A stretch of DNA of 64,000 nucleotides from Chitinophagaceae bacterium (lineage in GTDB: Bacteria > Bacteroidota > Bacteroidia > Chitinophagales > Chitinophagaceae), in contig CP065012.1 of assembly GCA_016699815.1 (NCBI GenBank), positions 682,001-746,000 of the forward strand, written 5' to 3'. Numbering within the stretch: position 1 is the stretch's first letter; each line of letters starts with the position of its first letter. The translations under genes and the position numbers were made by a program. The notes under the pieces were generated by a model. It ran no database searches and was not told the DNA's origin. It was given only the letters and a program-made list of their open reading frames with translations. Below, one piece after another: positions 1 to 8,454 of this stretch.

Positions 1-125
1 CCCACATTATAGGCACTGCGTATATTTTCCAAAACTGCAATAACGGGATTTTTATTGGCTTGTTTAAACTCCTGCACCGTTTTGCGGTTCAGTTCATCCA
101 TCTTAAGTTTTTTTGCTTCGGGCAT
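1..125 (-). CDS. SpoU/TrmH-family RNA methyltransferase, N-terminal fragment
   Basis: This is the first 41 or so codons of a minus-strand gene that runs off the left edge. The start is the ATG at 125-123, one base downstream of the pyrG stop, so it is probably co-transcribed with pyrG. The translation begins MPEAKKLKMDELNRK and contains VIAVLENIRSAYNV, which matches the conserved first strand and helix of SpoU-family 2'-O-ribose methyltransferases (the family consensus is close to VLDNIRSxxNVG). These enzymes methylate tRNA or rRNA with S-adenosylmethionine. The target RNA cannot be told from the fragment. The catalytic C-terminal knot lies outside the window. Confidence 0.75.
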   Translation of the reverse strand, partial: MPEAKKLKMDELNRKTVQEFKQANKNPVIAVLENIRSAYNV

Positions 126-126
126 T

Positions 127-1770
127 TTAATCTTTACTTAATACAGATGATCCCAAATCTTCTTTTTGGGCTGCATATTCTTTTGCGGCTTTTATAAACC
201 CAACAAACAAAGGATGTGGTTTCTCTACTGTACTTTTTAATTCGGGGTGGTATTGAACACCTATAAAAAAAGGATGAGCAGGGATTTCTACAATTTCCAC
301 AAGGTCTGTTTGCGGATTTTTTCCACTGGCAATCATACCTGCTTTTTCAAAATCGGCCAGGTATTTATTATTAAATTCCCAACGGTGGCGGTGCCTTTCG
401 GTAATAGAAGTAGCAGCATAAACCTTAGCTGCCAGTGAATTTTGGGCTATTTCGCAAGGGTAAGCGCCTAAGCGCATGGTACCACCTTTGTTCTTAATTT
501 GCTTTTGCGCTTCCATTAAATCTATAACCGGGTAAGTTGTGGCGGTTTCCATTTCGGTACTGTGTGCATCGGTCCATCCCAATATATTACGAGCATATTC
601 AATTACCGCCATTTGCATTCCCAGGCAAATTCCAAAAAATGGCAAATCGTTTTCCCTTGCATATTTTACAGCAGTAATTTTTCCTTCTACTCCCCTGCTG
701 CCAAAACCCGGTGCTACTAAAAGGCCATCGAGGTCTTTTAATTTTTCTGCAACATTATTGTGGTTTATATATTCACTGTGTACATTCACTACCTGCACTT
801 TGCATTGGTTTAAGGCGCCGGCGTGAACAAAAGCTTCTAAAATAGATTTATAGGCATCCTGCAGTTCCAGGTATTTACCTATTAACCCAATTTTTACTTT
901 TGATTTTGGATTGTGGAGTTTTGCCAGGAAACCACGCCACAGGGCAAGGTCTGGCGCAGCATAGCCATTTAATTGCAACTGTTTAAGAGCAATAATATCT
1001 AATCCTTCTTCCAGCATTTTTAGTGGCACTTCATAAATGGAGCTGGCATCTGCCGATTCAATTACTGCATTGGGTTTTACATTGCAAAAAAGCGCAATTT
1101 TCCTTTTAATGTCTGCCGATAAAGGATGCTCGGTACGGCATACAATAATATCGGGGTGTACGCCCTCCTGGCTAAGCATGCGCACGCTATGCTGTGTAGG
1201 CTTGGTTTTTAATTCTTTTGCCGCTTTAAGGTAAGGAATAAGTGTAAGGTGAACCACAAGACAATCTTCCTCTGGAAGCTCCCATTGAATTTGCCTTACG
1301 GCTTCAATAAATGGAAGGCTTTCAATATCGCCTACCGTACCGCCTATTTCGGTAATTACTATTTCATATTCGCCCGATGTGCCCAATAGCAACATACGCC
1401 GCTTTATTTCGTCGGTAATATGTGGTACTACCTGAACGGTTTTTCCCAGGTAAGCGCCTTCTCTTTCTTTATTAATTACGGTTTGATAAATGCGGCCTGT
1501 TGTAACATTATTTGCCTGTGAGGTTGGGCTGTTTAAAAACCTTTCATAATGGCCAAGGTCCAGGTCGGTTTCTGCACCATCGTCGGTTACATAACATTCG
1601 CCATGTTCGTATGGGTTTAAAGTTCCTGGATCTACATTTATATAAGGATCAAATTTTTGAATGGTAACTTTTAAGCCACGGCTTTGCAACAACTTTGCCA
1701 GCGAAGCTGCAATAATTCCTTTACCCAGTGAAGATGTAACACCTCCTGTAACAAAAATATACTTTGCCAT
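127..1770 (-). CDS. pyrG: CTP synthase
   Basis: CTP synthase makes CTP from UTP, ATP and glutamine, the last step of pyrimidine nucleotide synthesis, in the cytoplasm. The 547-residue product starts MAKYIFVTGGVTSSLGKG, the typical amidoligase N-terminus with its P-loop. The C-terminal class I glutamine amidotransferase half carries the nucleophile motif FFGICLGMQ and the distal histidine in GVQYHPE. Length matches the family (about 535-550). The ATG at 1770 is chosen because the family begins here; an upstream in-frame ATG would add 19 atypical residues. The next gene downstream starts one base past the stop. A TATCTTTG -7 box lies about 175 nt upstream, leaving a long leader. Confidence 0.97.
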   Translation of the reverse strand: MAKYIFVTGGVTSSLGKGIIAASLAKLLQSRGLKVTIQKFDPYINVDPGTLNPYEHGECYVTDDGAETDLDLGHYERFLNSPTSQANNVTTGRIYQTVINKEREGAYLGKTVQVVPHITDEIKRRMLLLGTSGEYEIVITEIGGTVGDIESLPFIEAVRQIQWELPEEDCLVVHLTLIPYLKAAKELKTKPTQHSVRMLSQEGVHPDIIVCRTEHPLSADIKRKIALFCNVKPNAVIESADASSIYEVPLKMLEEGLDIIALKQLQLNGYAAPDLALWRGFLAKLHNPKSKVKIGLIGKYLELQDAYKSILEAFVHAGALNQCKVQVVNVHSEYINHNNVAEKLKDLDGLLVAPGFGSRGVEGKITAVKYARENDLPFFGICLGMQMAVIEYARNILGWTDAHSTEMETATTYPVIDLMEAQKQIKNKGGTMRLGAYPCEIAQNSLAAKVYAATSITERHRHRWEFNNKYLADFEKAGMIASGKNPQTDLVEIVEIPAHPFFIGVQYHPELKSTVEKPHPLFVGFIKAAKEYAAQKEDLGSSVLSKD

Positions 1771-1944
1771 AAAAAAAATATAAAAAGCTTCGCACTGGCA
1801 ACCCAAACAAATTTTGTAAAAAACCAATTAATTAAAGCATTGCCGAATGCAAAACTCAAAATAGTTCCAATAAATTTTGATATTCAAGAAAATTGCCTTA
1901 TAAATCAAGACCAAGGGGCATGAAAAAACACCCTAGAGGTCATG

Positions 1945-1952
1945 CAAAGATA
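1945..1952 (-). promoter_or_regulatory. Putative -7 box for pyrG
   Basis: Reading the minus strand gives TATCTTTG followed by GC, which fits the Bacteroidota TAnnTTTG -7 element. No clear TTG-type -33 box is seen at the expected spacing. If used, it gives pyrG a leader of roughly 165-170 nt. I do not recognise a known attenuator in it. Confidence 0.35.
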
Positions 1953-2019
1953 TAAGATTTTTAATAGTAAAAAAATTGGGTAAATAAAATGAAAGAAAAT
2001 TCAGTAATTAGTGAAAAAT

Positions 2020-2523
2020 TTATTGAATATGAGCATCCTGGCGTGTAAAAACAATAAAATCTGTTGCAGGGAGCCCTGAGATTCCCGCAAGGTGAAACAG
2101 TGTAATTAACTGGCCACGGTGATAGGTTTGGTGATTAAAAAGATGCTGTAAAAGCTGCCAGAGTGGCTGGCAAAACTTTTCACTCTTAAGGCTGGTATAA
2201 TCTAAGTTTTTTTGTAATTCATTCTCATTGCAGTACTTTATTAAATCTATCCATAATTGAGAACAATTAAGCCAACTGTAATTAAGCTGTTGGATTGTTG
2301 TATCCAGGGAAATTGCCGGTATATTTTCTATTGGGGATATTTTAATTCTTTTATACCATAAATTTTCTGCAAAACATAAATGCTGCACTGTTTCCAAAAT
2401 ACTTTTAAAGCTTGAAGGAAATTGCTGATTAAGGATATTTTCCGGTAACTCATTTAAAATATCTGCAATTCTTTTATTGGCCCAAAGATTATATTCTGCA
2501 TATTGCAAGAGTAAATTTTTCAT
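2020..2523 (-). CDS. DinB-like superfamily protein
   Basis: The 167-residue protein has the DinB/YfiT four-helix layout. The N-terminus reads LLQYAEYNLWANKRI, the usual first helix, followed by a histidine in TVQHLCFAENLW and a late HxxxHRGQ element (HQTYHRGQLITLFHLAGI). In the family three histidines bind a divalent metal, and the proteins act as metal-dependent, often thiol-linked enzymes of mostly unknown substrate. The last helix ends with GLPATDFIVF, as in many Bacteroidota members. It is transcribed divergently from the acetyltransferase at 2564, with only 40 nt between starts. The specific reaction cannot be stated. Confidence 0.85.
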   Translation of the reverse strand: MKNLLLQYAEYNLWANKRIADILNELPENILNQQFPSSFKSILETVQHLCFAENLWYKRIKISPIENIPAISLDTTIQQLNYSWLNCSQLWIDLIKYCNENELQKNLDYTSLKSEKFCQPLWQLLQHLFNHQTYHRGQLITLFHLAGISGLPATDFIVFTRQDAHIQ

Positions 2524-2563
2524 GCTACATTATTTTTCAAAGCAAAAATAAACATTACCTGTA

Positions 2564-3031
2564 ATGAATATTAAAATTCGGCCGGCAACAAAAGCAGATT
2601 GTCCGGCAATGATGAAATTAATTAAAGAGCTAGCACTTTTTGAAAAAGCGCCAGATGAAGTAACGGTAAGTATGGAGCAGTTTATTGAAGGAGGCTTTGG
2701 GCCTACGCCTGTTTGGTGGGCTTATGTTGCAACATTTACAACTGTTGATGAAAATGAATATATTTCAGGTTTTGCTTTATATTATATCCGCTATAGCACC
2801 TGGAAAGGGCAACGGATGTATTTAGAAGATATTTTAGTAACAGAAAAAATGCGGGGTAAAGGAATAGGTAAATTACTTATGGATACACTTATTAAAGTAG
2901 CCAAAAACAAGAACTATACGGGAATTACCTGGCAGGTTTTGGACTGGAATAAGCCTGCCATAGATTTTTACAAAAAATATAATGCCCATTTTGATGCAGA
3001 ATGGGTGAATTGCTCCATAGAAATCAAATAG
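2564..3031 (+). CDS. GNAT-family N-acetyltransferase (SSAT-like)
   Basis: This 155-residue protein is a single GNAT domain that transfers acetyl from acetyl-CoA to an amine. The N-terminus (IRPATKADCPAMMKLIKEL) and the central YLEDILVTEKMRGKGIGKLL are standard; the latter holds the R/Q-x-x-G-x-G/A pyrophosphate-binding loop as RGKGIG. The run ALFEKAPDEV and the closing WQVLDWNKPAIDFYKKYNA resemble the spermidine/spermine and thialysine acetyltransferase subgroup. A diamine or thialysine-type substrate is therefore likely but not proven. It is a stand-alone gene, divergent from the DinB-like gene. Confidence 0.88.
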   Translation: MNIKIRPATKADCPAMMKLIKELALFEKAPDEVTVSMEQFIEGGFGPTPVWWAYVATFTTVDENEYISGFALYYIRYSTWKGQRMYLEDILVTEKMRGKGIGKLLMDTLIKVAKNKNYTGITWQVLDWNKPAIDFYKKYNAHFDAEWVNCSIEIK

Positions 3032-3104
3032 TATATTGCCTGAATTTCCAGCTTTATTGTACATTAAATAAAGGCAGGAACTTGTGAATTCCAAGGCTGT
3101 TTTT

Positions 3105-3132
3105 ATTGTTTGTAGTTTGTGCTGTACATTTG
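3105..3132 (+). promoter_or_regulatory. Putative promoter of icd
   Basis: TACATTTG at 3125-3132 matches the TAnnTTTG -7 consensus and lies 30 nt before the icd ATG. ATTG at 3105-3108 gives a -33-like element with 16 nt spacing, slightly short. Confidence 0.45.
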
Positions 3133-3162
3133 CAGCGCTTCAAAAAATAATTTCTATTAAAG

Positions 3163-4473
3163 ATGGCAGAAAAAATAACAATGGGTGCTAATGGTAAGCT
3201 AAATGTTCCGCATCAACCCATCATTCCTTTTATTGAAGGCGATGGCATAGGCCCCGAAATTTGGAAAGTAGCCCAAAAAGTGTTTGACCATGCAATCGAA
3301 AAAGGATATAATGCCGAAAGAAAAATTGAATGGAAAGAAATGCTGGCAGGCGAAAAAGCCTTTAAACAAACCGGCGAATGGCTCCCTGCCGAAACTTTAA
3401 AGATTGCGAAGGATTATATTATTTCTATTAAAGGGCCGCTTACGACACCAATTGGTGGTGGCATCCGATCGCTAAATGTAGCCATGCGCCAGGACCTTGA
3501 CCTTTATGCATGTGTACGCCCAGTAAAATGGTTTAAGGGTGTGCCATCTCCCGTTGTGCATCCTGAAGAAGTAGATATGACTATTTTCAGGGAAAATACA
3601 GAAGATATTTATGCTGGTATTGAATGGAAGGCTGGCAGCGAAGAAGCCAAAAAATTTGAAAAATTTTTGATAGAGGAAATGGGTGTAACAAATATCCGCT
3701 TCCCAGGCAGTTCAGGTTATGGTGTAAAGCCTGTTTCTTCCGAAGGCACCAAAAGATTGGTACGTTCTGCAATTTTATATGCTTTAGAAAATCATTTGCC
3801 CAGTGTAACCCTTGTGCACAAAGGCAATATTATGAAATTTACCGAAGGCGCTTTTAAACAGTGGGGTTATGAAGTTGCCAGGCAGGAGTTTGGCGATAAA
3901 ACATTTACCTGGGACGAATGGGACGAAATAAAAAAATCGCAAGGTGAAGAAAAGGCAAATGAAGTACAAAGAAAAGCCCTGCATGAAGGCAGGTTGCTGG
4001 TAAAAGATATTATTGCTGATAATTTTTTGCAACAAATATTAATTTCCCCAAAAGATTTTTCGGTTGTGGCAACGCTTAATTTAAATGGCGATTATATTTC
4101 AGATGCATTGGCCGCAGAAGTAGGTGGCATTGGTATTGCGCCGGGTGCAAACATCAACTATAAAACAGGTTATGCTGTTTTTGAAGCTACACATGGAACA
4201 GCTCCAAAATTTGCAGGAACCAACAGCATGAACCCTTCATCGGTAATATTAAGCGGATGCATGATGCTGGAATATATGGGCTGGAAAGAGGCCGCAGCAT
4301 TAATTACCTCTGCTTTGCAAGCCACTATAATGCGAAAAACCGTAACCATAGATTTTTATAATTTAATGACCGGCGCTACATTACTAAAAACAACAGAATT
4401 TGGAAATGCTATAATTGAAAATATGGGAACAGTAACAGGTGATGCACAGTTGAAAAAGAGCTCGGGTTTGTAA
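3163..4473 (+). CDS. icd: NADP-dependent isocitrate dehydrogenase, type I
   Basis: This enzyme oxidises isocitrate to 2-oxoglutarate and CO2 in the TCA cycle, reducing NADP. The 436-residue protein aligns well by eye with E. coli Icd: IIPFIEGDGIGPEIWK, KGPLTTPIGGGIRSLNVAMR, the substrate-binding FRENTEDIYAGIEWKA, and LVHKGNIMKFTEGAFKQWGY. The conserved SLNVAMR segment holds the serine that is phosphorylated in E. coli; no aceK is visible here. It is followed by a second, unrelated-subclass isocitrate dehydrogenase, separated by a heptanucleotide tandem repeat. The start is supported by the promoter 30 nt upstream and the family N-terminus. Confidence 0.96.
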   Translation: MAEKITMGANGKLNVPHQPIIPFIEGDGIGPEIWKVAQKVFDHAIEKGYNAERKIEWKEMLAGEKAFKQTGEWLPAETLKIAKDYIISIKGPLTTPIGGGIRSLNVAMRQDLDLYACVRPVKWFKGVPSPVVHPEEVDMTIFRENTEDIYAGIEWKAGSEEAKKFEKFLIEEMGVTNIRFPGSSGYGVKPVSSEGTKRLVRSAILYALENHLPSVTLVHKGNIMKFTEGAFKQWGYEVARQEFGDKTFTWDEWDEIKKSQGEEKANEVQRKALHEGRLLVKDIIADNFLQQILISPKDFSVVATLNLNGDYISDALAAEVGGIGIAPGANINYKTGYAVFEATHGTAPKFAGTNSMNPSSVILSGCMMLEYMGWKEAAALITSALQATIMRKTVTIDFYNLMTGATLLKTTEFGNAIIENMGTVTGDAQLKKSSGL

Positions 4474-4551
4474 CCATTTTTTCTATTTACCCGTTTTGCG
4501 TTTAACATTACTGGTTTCTGGTTAATTTATATAACTTACGTATCTTTTAGT

Positions 4552-4674
4552 ATTCACAATTCACAATTCACAATTCACAATTCACAATTCACAATTCACA
4601 ATTCACAATTCACAATTCACAATTCACAATTCACAATTCACAATTCACAATTCACAATTCACAATTCACAATTC
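4552..4674 (+). repeat. Perfect 7-bp tandem repeat, about 17.6 copies
   Basis: The unit is AATTCAC (equivalently ATTCACA) repeated without a mismatch for 123 bp. It fills most of the gap between icd (stop 4473) and the second isocitrate dehydrogenase gene (ATG 4691), ending 16 nt before that ATG. Seven is not a multiple of three and the tract is outside both reading frames. It would sit in the 5' untranslated region or between promoter elements of the downstream gene. Confidence 0.98.
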
Positions 4675-4690
4675 TAAACTTGCAAACAAT

Positions 4691-5923
4691 ATGAGTAAAA
4701 TAAAAGTTAACAACCCGGTAGTGGAACTTGATGGCGATGAAATGACAAGGATAATATGGAAATTTATAAAAGATAAATTAATACTACCCTACCTGGAAAT
4801 TCCCATTCAATATTTTGACTTAGGCATAGAATACAGGGACAAAACCGAAGACCAGGTAACGATTGATGCCGCTAATGCCATTAAAGCCTGTGGTGTAGGT
4901 ATTAAATGCGCCACCATTACACCGGATGAAGCAAGGGTAAAAGAATTTAACCTGAAACACATGTGGAAAAGCCCCAATGGCACTATTCGTAATATTTTAG
5001 ACGGAACGGTTTTTCGTGAACCCATAGTTATGAAAAATGTTCCGAGGCTGGTAAGCAACTGGACGGCGCCAATAATTGTTGGCCGTCATGCATTTGGCGA
5101 CCAGTACAGGGCAACCGATACAGTAATTAAAGGAAAAGGTAAACTCAGCATGACTTTTACACCCGAAGATGGTGGGCAGCCACAGGTTTTTGAAGTGTAT
5201 AATTTTAGGGGAGATGGCGTTGCCTTATCTATGTACAATACCGACGAAAGTATTTATGGCTTTGCCAGAAGTTGTTTTAATATGGCATTAACCAAAAAAT
5301 GGCCTTTATACCTTTCAACGAAAAATACCATTCTTAAAAAATATGATGGCCGTTTTAAAGATATTTTTCAGGAAGTGTACGAAAAAGAATTTAAACCACA
5401 ATTTGAAACTGCCAAAATTGTTTACGAACACAGGCTTATTGATGATATGGTTGCCAGCGCTCTAAAATGGAATGGAAACTTTGTGTGGGCTTGTAAAAAT
5501 TACGATGGCGATGTGCAAAGTGATTCGGTTGCACAGGGCTTTGGCTCTTTAGGCCTTATGACTTCGGTGCTAGTAACCCCCGATGGGAAAATTATGGAAG
5601 CCGAAGCTGCACATGGAACAGTTACGAGGCATTTTCGTGACCACGAAGCCGGCAAACCCACCAGTACCAATCCTATTGCTTCTATTTTTGCGTGGACAAG
5701 GGGGCTTGCTTTTCGTGGCAAGCTGGACGGCAACCAACCACTAATTGATTTTACTAATGCCCTGGAAACGGTTTGTATTGAAACGGTGGAAAGCGGTAAA
5801 ATGACCAAGGACCTCGCCATTTGCATCCATGGTAATAAAGTAAAACATGGCGAACATTATTTATACACAGAAGAATTTTTAGATACTATTGATGAGAACC
5901 TAAAAAAGAAGATGAAAAAATAA
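4691..5923 (+). CDS. NADP-dependent isocitrate dehydrogenase, eukaryotic-like (type II)
   Basis: The 410-residue protein is the IDH1/IDH2-like dimeric form of NADP isocitrate dehydrogenase. Diagnostic segments are VVELDGDEMTRIIWKFIKDK, the substrate loop KSPNGTIRNILDGTVFREPI, and EAAHGTVTRHFRDHEAGKPT, all close to mitochondrial/cytosolic eukaryotic enzymes. It catalyses the same reaction as the icd product just upstream but belongs to a different subfamily with little sequence similarity. Expression may depend on the repeat tract that ends 16 nt before its ATG. A good hairpin terminator follows the stop. Two isocitrate dehydrogenases side by side suggests differential regulation rather than recent duplication. 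Confidence 0.95.
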   Translation: MSKIKVNNPVVELDGDEMTRIIWKFIKDKLILPYLEIPIQYFDLGIEYRDKTEDQVTIDAANAIKACGVGIKCATITPDEARVKEFNLKHMWKSPNGTIRNILDGTVFREPIVMKNVPRLVSNWTAPIIVGRHAFGDQYRATDTVIKGKGKLSMTFTPEDGGQPQVFEVYNFRGDGVALSMYNTDESIYGFARSCFNMALTKKWPLYLSTKNTILKKYDGRFKDIFQEVYEKEFKPQFETAKIVYEHRLIDDMVASALKWNGNFVWACKNYDGDVQSDSVAQGFGSLGLMTSVLVTPDGKIMEAEAAHGTVTRHFRDHEAGKPTSTNPIASIFAWTRGLAFRGKLDGNQPLIDFTNALETVCIETVESGKMTKDLAICIHGNKVKHGEHYLYTEEFLDTIDENLKKKMKK

Positions 5924-5946
5924 AGTTCAAAATTCTTTATTAAGAG

Positions 5947-5971
5947 AAGCTGTTGAAAAACAGCTTTTTTT
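5947..5971 (+). terminator. Rho-independent terminator after isocitrate dehydrogenase
   Basis: Stem AAGCTG/CAGCTT with an 8-nt loop, followed by a run of T. It lies 23 nt past the stop codon at 5923 and before the convergent rfbD stop. Confidence 0.8.
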
Positions 5972-5986
5972 ATTTCTAAAAGAAAA

Positions 5987-6862
5987 TCAATTACCCTGTT
6001 TTATTAAAATAGCCAAACATTTTTTTAGACTTTCTTTCCAGTCCGGTATTATTATATTAAAAGTGTGCCGGAATTTTTGCGTTTCCAACGAAGAATAATA
6101 GGGCCTTTTTGCAGGTGTTGGATAACCAGCAGTAGAAATTGCGTTTACCAAACAGTTAGATTGAGTAAATTCTTTTATTGCCGTTGCAAATTGGTGCCAG
6201 TTAATGATGCCATTGTTGCAATAATGGTACACACCTGGCACAAAATTATCCTTTGCAATAATTTGCATTATGGCACCTGCAAGGTCTGCCGCATAAGTAG
6301 GTGAACCATATTGATCATCAACAACGCTAATGCTTTCTTTTTCGGCCATAAGCCGTAGCATGGTTTTTACAAAATTTTTTCCGAAACTACTATATACCCA
6401 GGAAGTGCGGAGGATAATGATTTCAGCATTTTCTTTTAATGCCTTTTCTTCACCACGAAGTTTGGAATAACCGTAAAAATTTAAGGGTGAAGTTGCATCT
6501 ACTTCAGCATAAGGCCTGCTGCCATTGCCGGCAAATACATAGTCGGTAGAAATATGAAAAAACTTTGCCTGGAATTTTTTGCATGCTTTTGCCAGCACAC
6601 CCACAGCTAAAGCATTTATGTTATAAGCTGGCCCCATTTCAGTTTCTGCTTTGTCAACAGCCGTATAAGCAGCGCAATTGATACAGTAATTTGGCAAATG
6701 AGCAGAAAAAAATTGATCTATACTTTTTTTATCTGCTATGGATAATTCTTCTTTGCCTGCAAAGAAAAACCGGAAGCCAGGATAAAACTTTTCCAATTGC
6801 CTTAACTCCATGCCCAGCTGGCCATTGGCGCCTGTAACCAGTATTTTTAGTGGATGGCCCAA
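5987..6862 (-). CDS. rfbD: dTDP-4-dehydrorhamnose reductase
   Basis: Last enzyme of dTDP-L-rhamnose synthesis: it reduces dTDP-4-dehydro-L-rhamnose with NAD(P)H. The 291-residue short-chain dehydrogenase starts ILVTGANGQLGMELRQLEK (dinucleotide-binding GxxGxxG), has the THR/SER-TYR-LYS centre in FHISTDYVF and FYGYSKLRGE, and the typical RTSWVYSSFGKNFVKTM. It is the last gene of the seven-gene minus-strand sugar operon, 5 nt after rfbC. rfbA and rfbB are not in the window, so the operon makes only the second half of the pathway here. Confidence 0.95.
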   Translation of the reverse strand: MGHPLKILVTGANGQLGMELRQLEKFYPGFRFFFAGKEELSIADKKSIDQFFSAHLPNYCINCAAYTAVDKAETEMGPAYNINALAVGVLAKACKKFQAKFFHISTDYVFAGNGSRPYAEVDATSPLNFYGYSKLRGEEKALKENAEIIILRTSWVYSSFGKNFVKTMLRLMAEKESISVVDDQYGSPTYAADLAGAIMQIIAKDNFVPGVYHYCNNGIINWHQFATAIKEFTQSNCLVNAISTAGYPTPAKRPYYSSLETQKFRHTFNIIIPDWKESLKKCLAILIKQGN

Positions 6863-6867
6863 CCTAT

Positions 6868-7431
6868 TTAAAATTTATCAAATTCAAAATTGTTGTTACA
6901 CTCAAATATGCCGGGATATAATTTATCTTTTTCAGATAGTACTTGTTTCTCCGGCGAAATTCCCCAATCTATTTGCAAATGCGGATCATTTAAATTTATT
7001 CCGCCTTCTGATTCTTTATGATAAAATTCATCGCATTTATAAAGCACTTCAGCCATTGGGCTTAGCACAGAATAGCCGTGGGCAAAGCCTTTTGGAATAA
7101 ATAATTGCTTTCTATTTTCGGCAGAAAGTTCAATAGTAAAAACTTTTGCATATGTGGGTGAGCTTTTTCTAATATCTACAACGGCATCGAGTATGGTGCC
7201 CTGCAGCACCCGTATAAATTTGGTTTGGGCATATGGCAATAGCTGGTAATGCAAGCCCCTTACCACACCGTAAGAAGATTTTGCCTGGTTATCCTGCACA
7301 AATTGAATAGAGATACCCGCATCTTTACAAACCTGGCTATTATAACTTTCAAAAAAATATCCACGGCTGTCTTCAAAAACCTTTGGTTCAAAAACCATTA
7401 ACCCCGGTAATCCTGTAGCTATAAACGGCAT
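6868..7431 (-). CDS. rfbC: dTDP-4-dehydrorhamnose 3,5-epimerase
   Basis: Converts dTDP-4-dehydro-6-deoxyglucose to its L-rhamno form, before the RfbD reduction. The 187-residue cupin protein has the N-terminal GLMVFEPKVFEDSRGYFFE, the catalytic histidine (about residue 61) in VRGLHYQ, and FIPKGFAHGYSVLS. Length and motif order are normal for the family. It sits between rfbD (5 nt gap) and the UDP-sugar epimerase gene (9 nt gap), clearly co-transcribed. Confidence 0.95.
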   Translation of the reverse strand: MPFIATGLPGLMVFEPKVFEDSRGYFFESYNSQVCKDAGISIQFVQDNQAKSSYGVVRGLHYQLLPYAQTKFIRVLQGTILDAVVDIRKSSPTYAKVFTIELSAENRKQLFIPKGFAHGYSVLSPMAEVLYKCDEFYHKESEGGINLNDPHLQIDWGISPEKQVLSEKDKLYPGIFECNNNFEFDKF

Positions 7432-7440
7432 TTGCTTGAA

Positions 7441-8430
7441 TTATTTTGAATAAATTGATTTGAAATAATTTATAGTTTCAATTAACCCGGCTTCAAAATT
7501 TTTAGTTGGCTGGTAACCCAATAATTTTGTTGCCAAAGAAATATCTGCCTGCGAATGCCTTATATCGCCGCTCCTTGGCTCACGGTAAGTGGCTTCCCAA
7601 TCGCTGTTCAACTGGCTTTTACATGTTTCGTATAAATAATTTACCGAGAACCTGTCGCCCACGGCAACATTATAAACTTTATTTAGCGCCTGCTCATTGC
7701 TTGTGAGCATTCCTTTAATATTTATTTGCACTGCATTTTCTACAAAGGTAAAATCCCGGGTTTGCTCACCATCTCCATTAATATAAACCGGGCTGCGCTT
7801 TAATATTCCTTTTACAAATAATGGAATTACTGCTGCATAGGACCCGTCTGGATCCTGCCTTGGGCCAAAAATATTGAAATACCTAAACCCCAGTAATTTT
7901 AATCCATACACATCAGCAAAAACCTGGGCAAATAATTCATTTGTTTTTTTTGTTGCCGCATAAGGCGACAAGCATCTCCCCACTTTTTCTTCTATTTTGG
8001 GCAAGGTGGGTTCATCGCCATAAACAGAAGATGAAGAAGCGTAAACAAATTGCTTTACTGCATTATCTACTGAAGCCTTAAGCATATTTACAAATCCGCC
8101 CACATTTACCTCGTTAAAATATACCGGTTCTTTTATGCTTCGGGGCACAGAGCCCAATGCTGCCTGGTGGCTCACATAATCAATACCTTTACAGGCGGCC
8201 TGGCAGGTTTCCGTATTTCTAATATCTCCTTCTATAAACTCAAAAGCCGGGTATTGTTTCAACAGGTTAAGATTGTGTTCAAAGCCGTTACTCATATTAT
8301 CCAGCACACGCACTTTAGCAGCGCCGTTTTTAAGCAAATAGCCGGCAATATGGCTACCAATAAAACCAGCGCCACCGGTTATGAGAAAAGAATCTCCAGA
8401 TAAATTTTTTGAATGAAACAGCATAGGCAT
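7441..8430 (-). CDS. UDP-N-acetylhexosamine 4-epimerase, WbpP/TviC type
   Basis: A 329-residue extended short-chain dehydrogenase. It has FLITGGAGFIGSHIAGYLL (NAD-binding), SSSSVYGDEPTLPK and the YAATK catalytic Tyr-Lys pair, and GFRYFNIFGPRQDPDGSYAA typical of the WbpP/TviC group that interconverts UDP-GlcNAc(A) and UDP-GalNAc(A). The gene directly upstream encodes a TviB/WbpO-type dehydrogenase. The pair would supply UDP-GalNAcA or a relative for surface polysaccharide. Substrate is inferred from family and pairing only. Confidence 0.88.
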   Translation of the reverse strand: MPMLFHSKNLSGDSFLITGGAGFIGSHIAGYLLKNGAAKVRVLDNMSNGFEHNLNLLKQYPAFEFIEGDIRNTETCQAACKGIDYVSHQAALGSVPRSIKEPVYFNEVNVGGFVNMLKASVDNAVKQFVYASSSSVYGDEPTLPKIEEKVGRCLSPYAATKKTNELFAQVFADVYGLKLLGFRYFNIFGPRQDPDGSYAAVIPLFVKGILKRSPVYINGDGEQTRDFTFVENAVQINIKGMLTSNEQALNKVYNVAVGDRFSVNYLYETCKSQLNSDWEATYREPRSGDIRHSQADISLATKLLGYQPTKNFEAGLIETINYFKSIYSK

Positions 8431-8454
8431 ATAAACAATGCTTAAAAAATTATT

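Noticed and set aside
4552..4674. Repeat tract as a CRISPR array
   Set aside because: Units are 7 bp and contiguous with no spacers.
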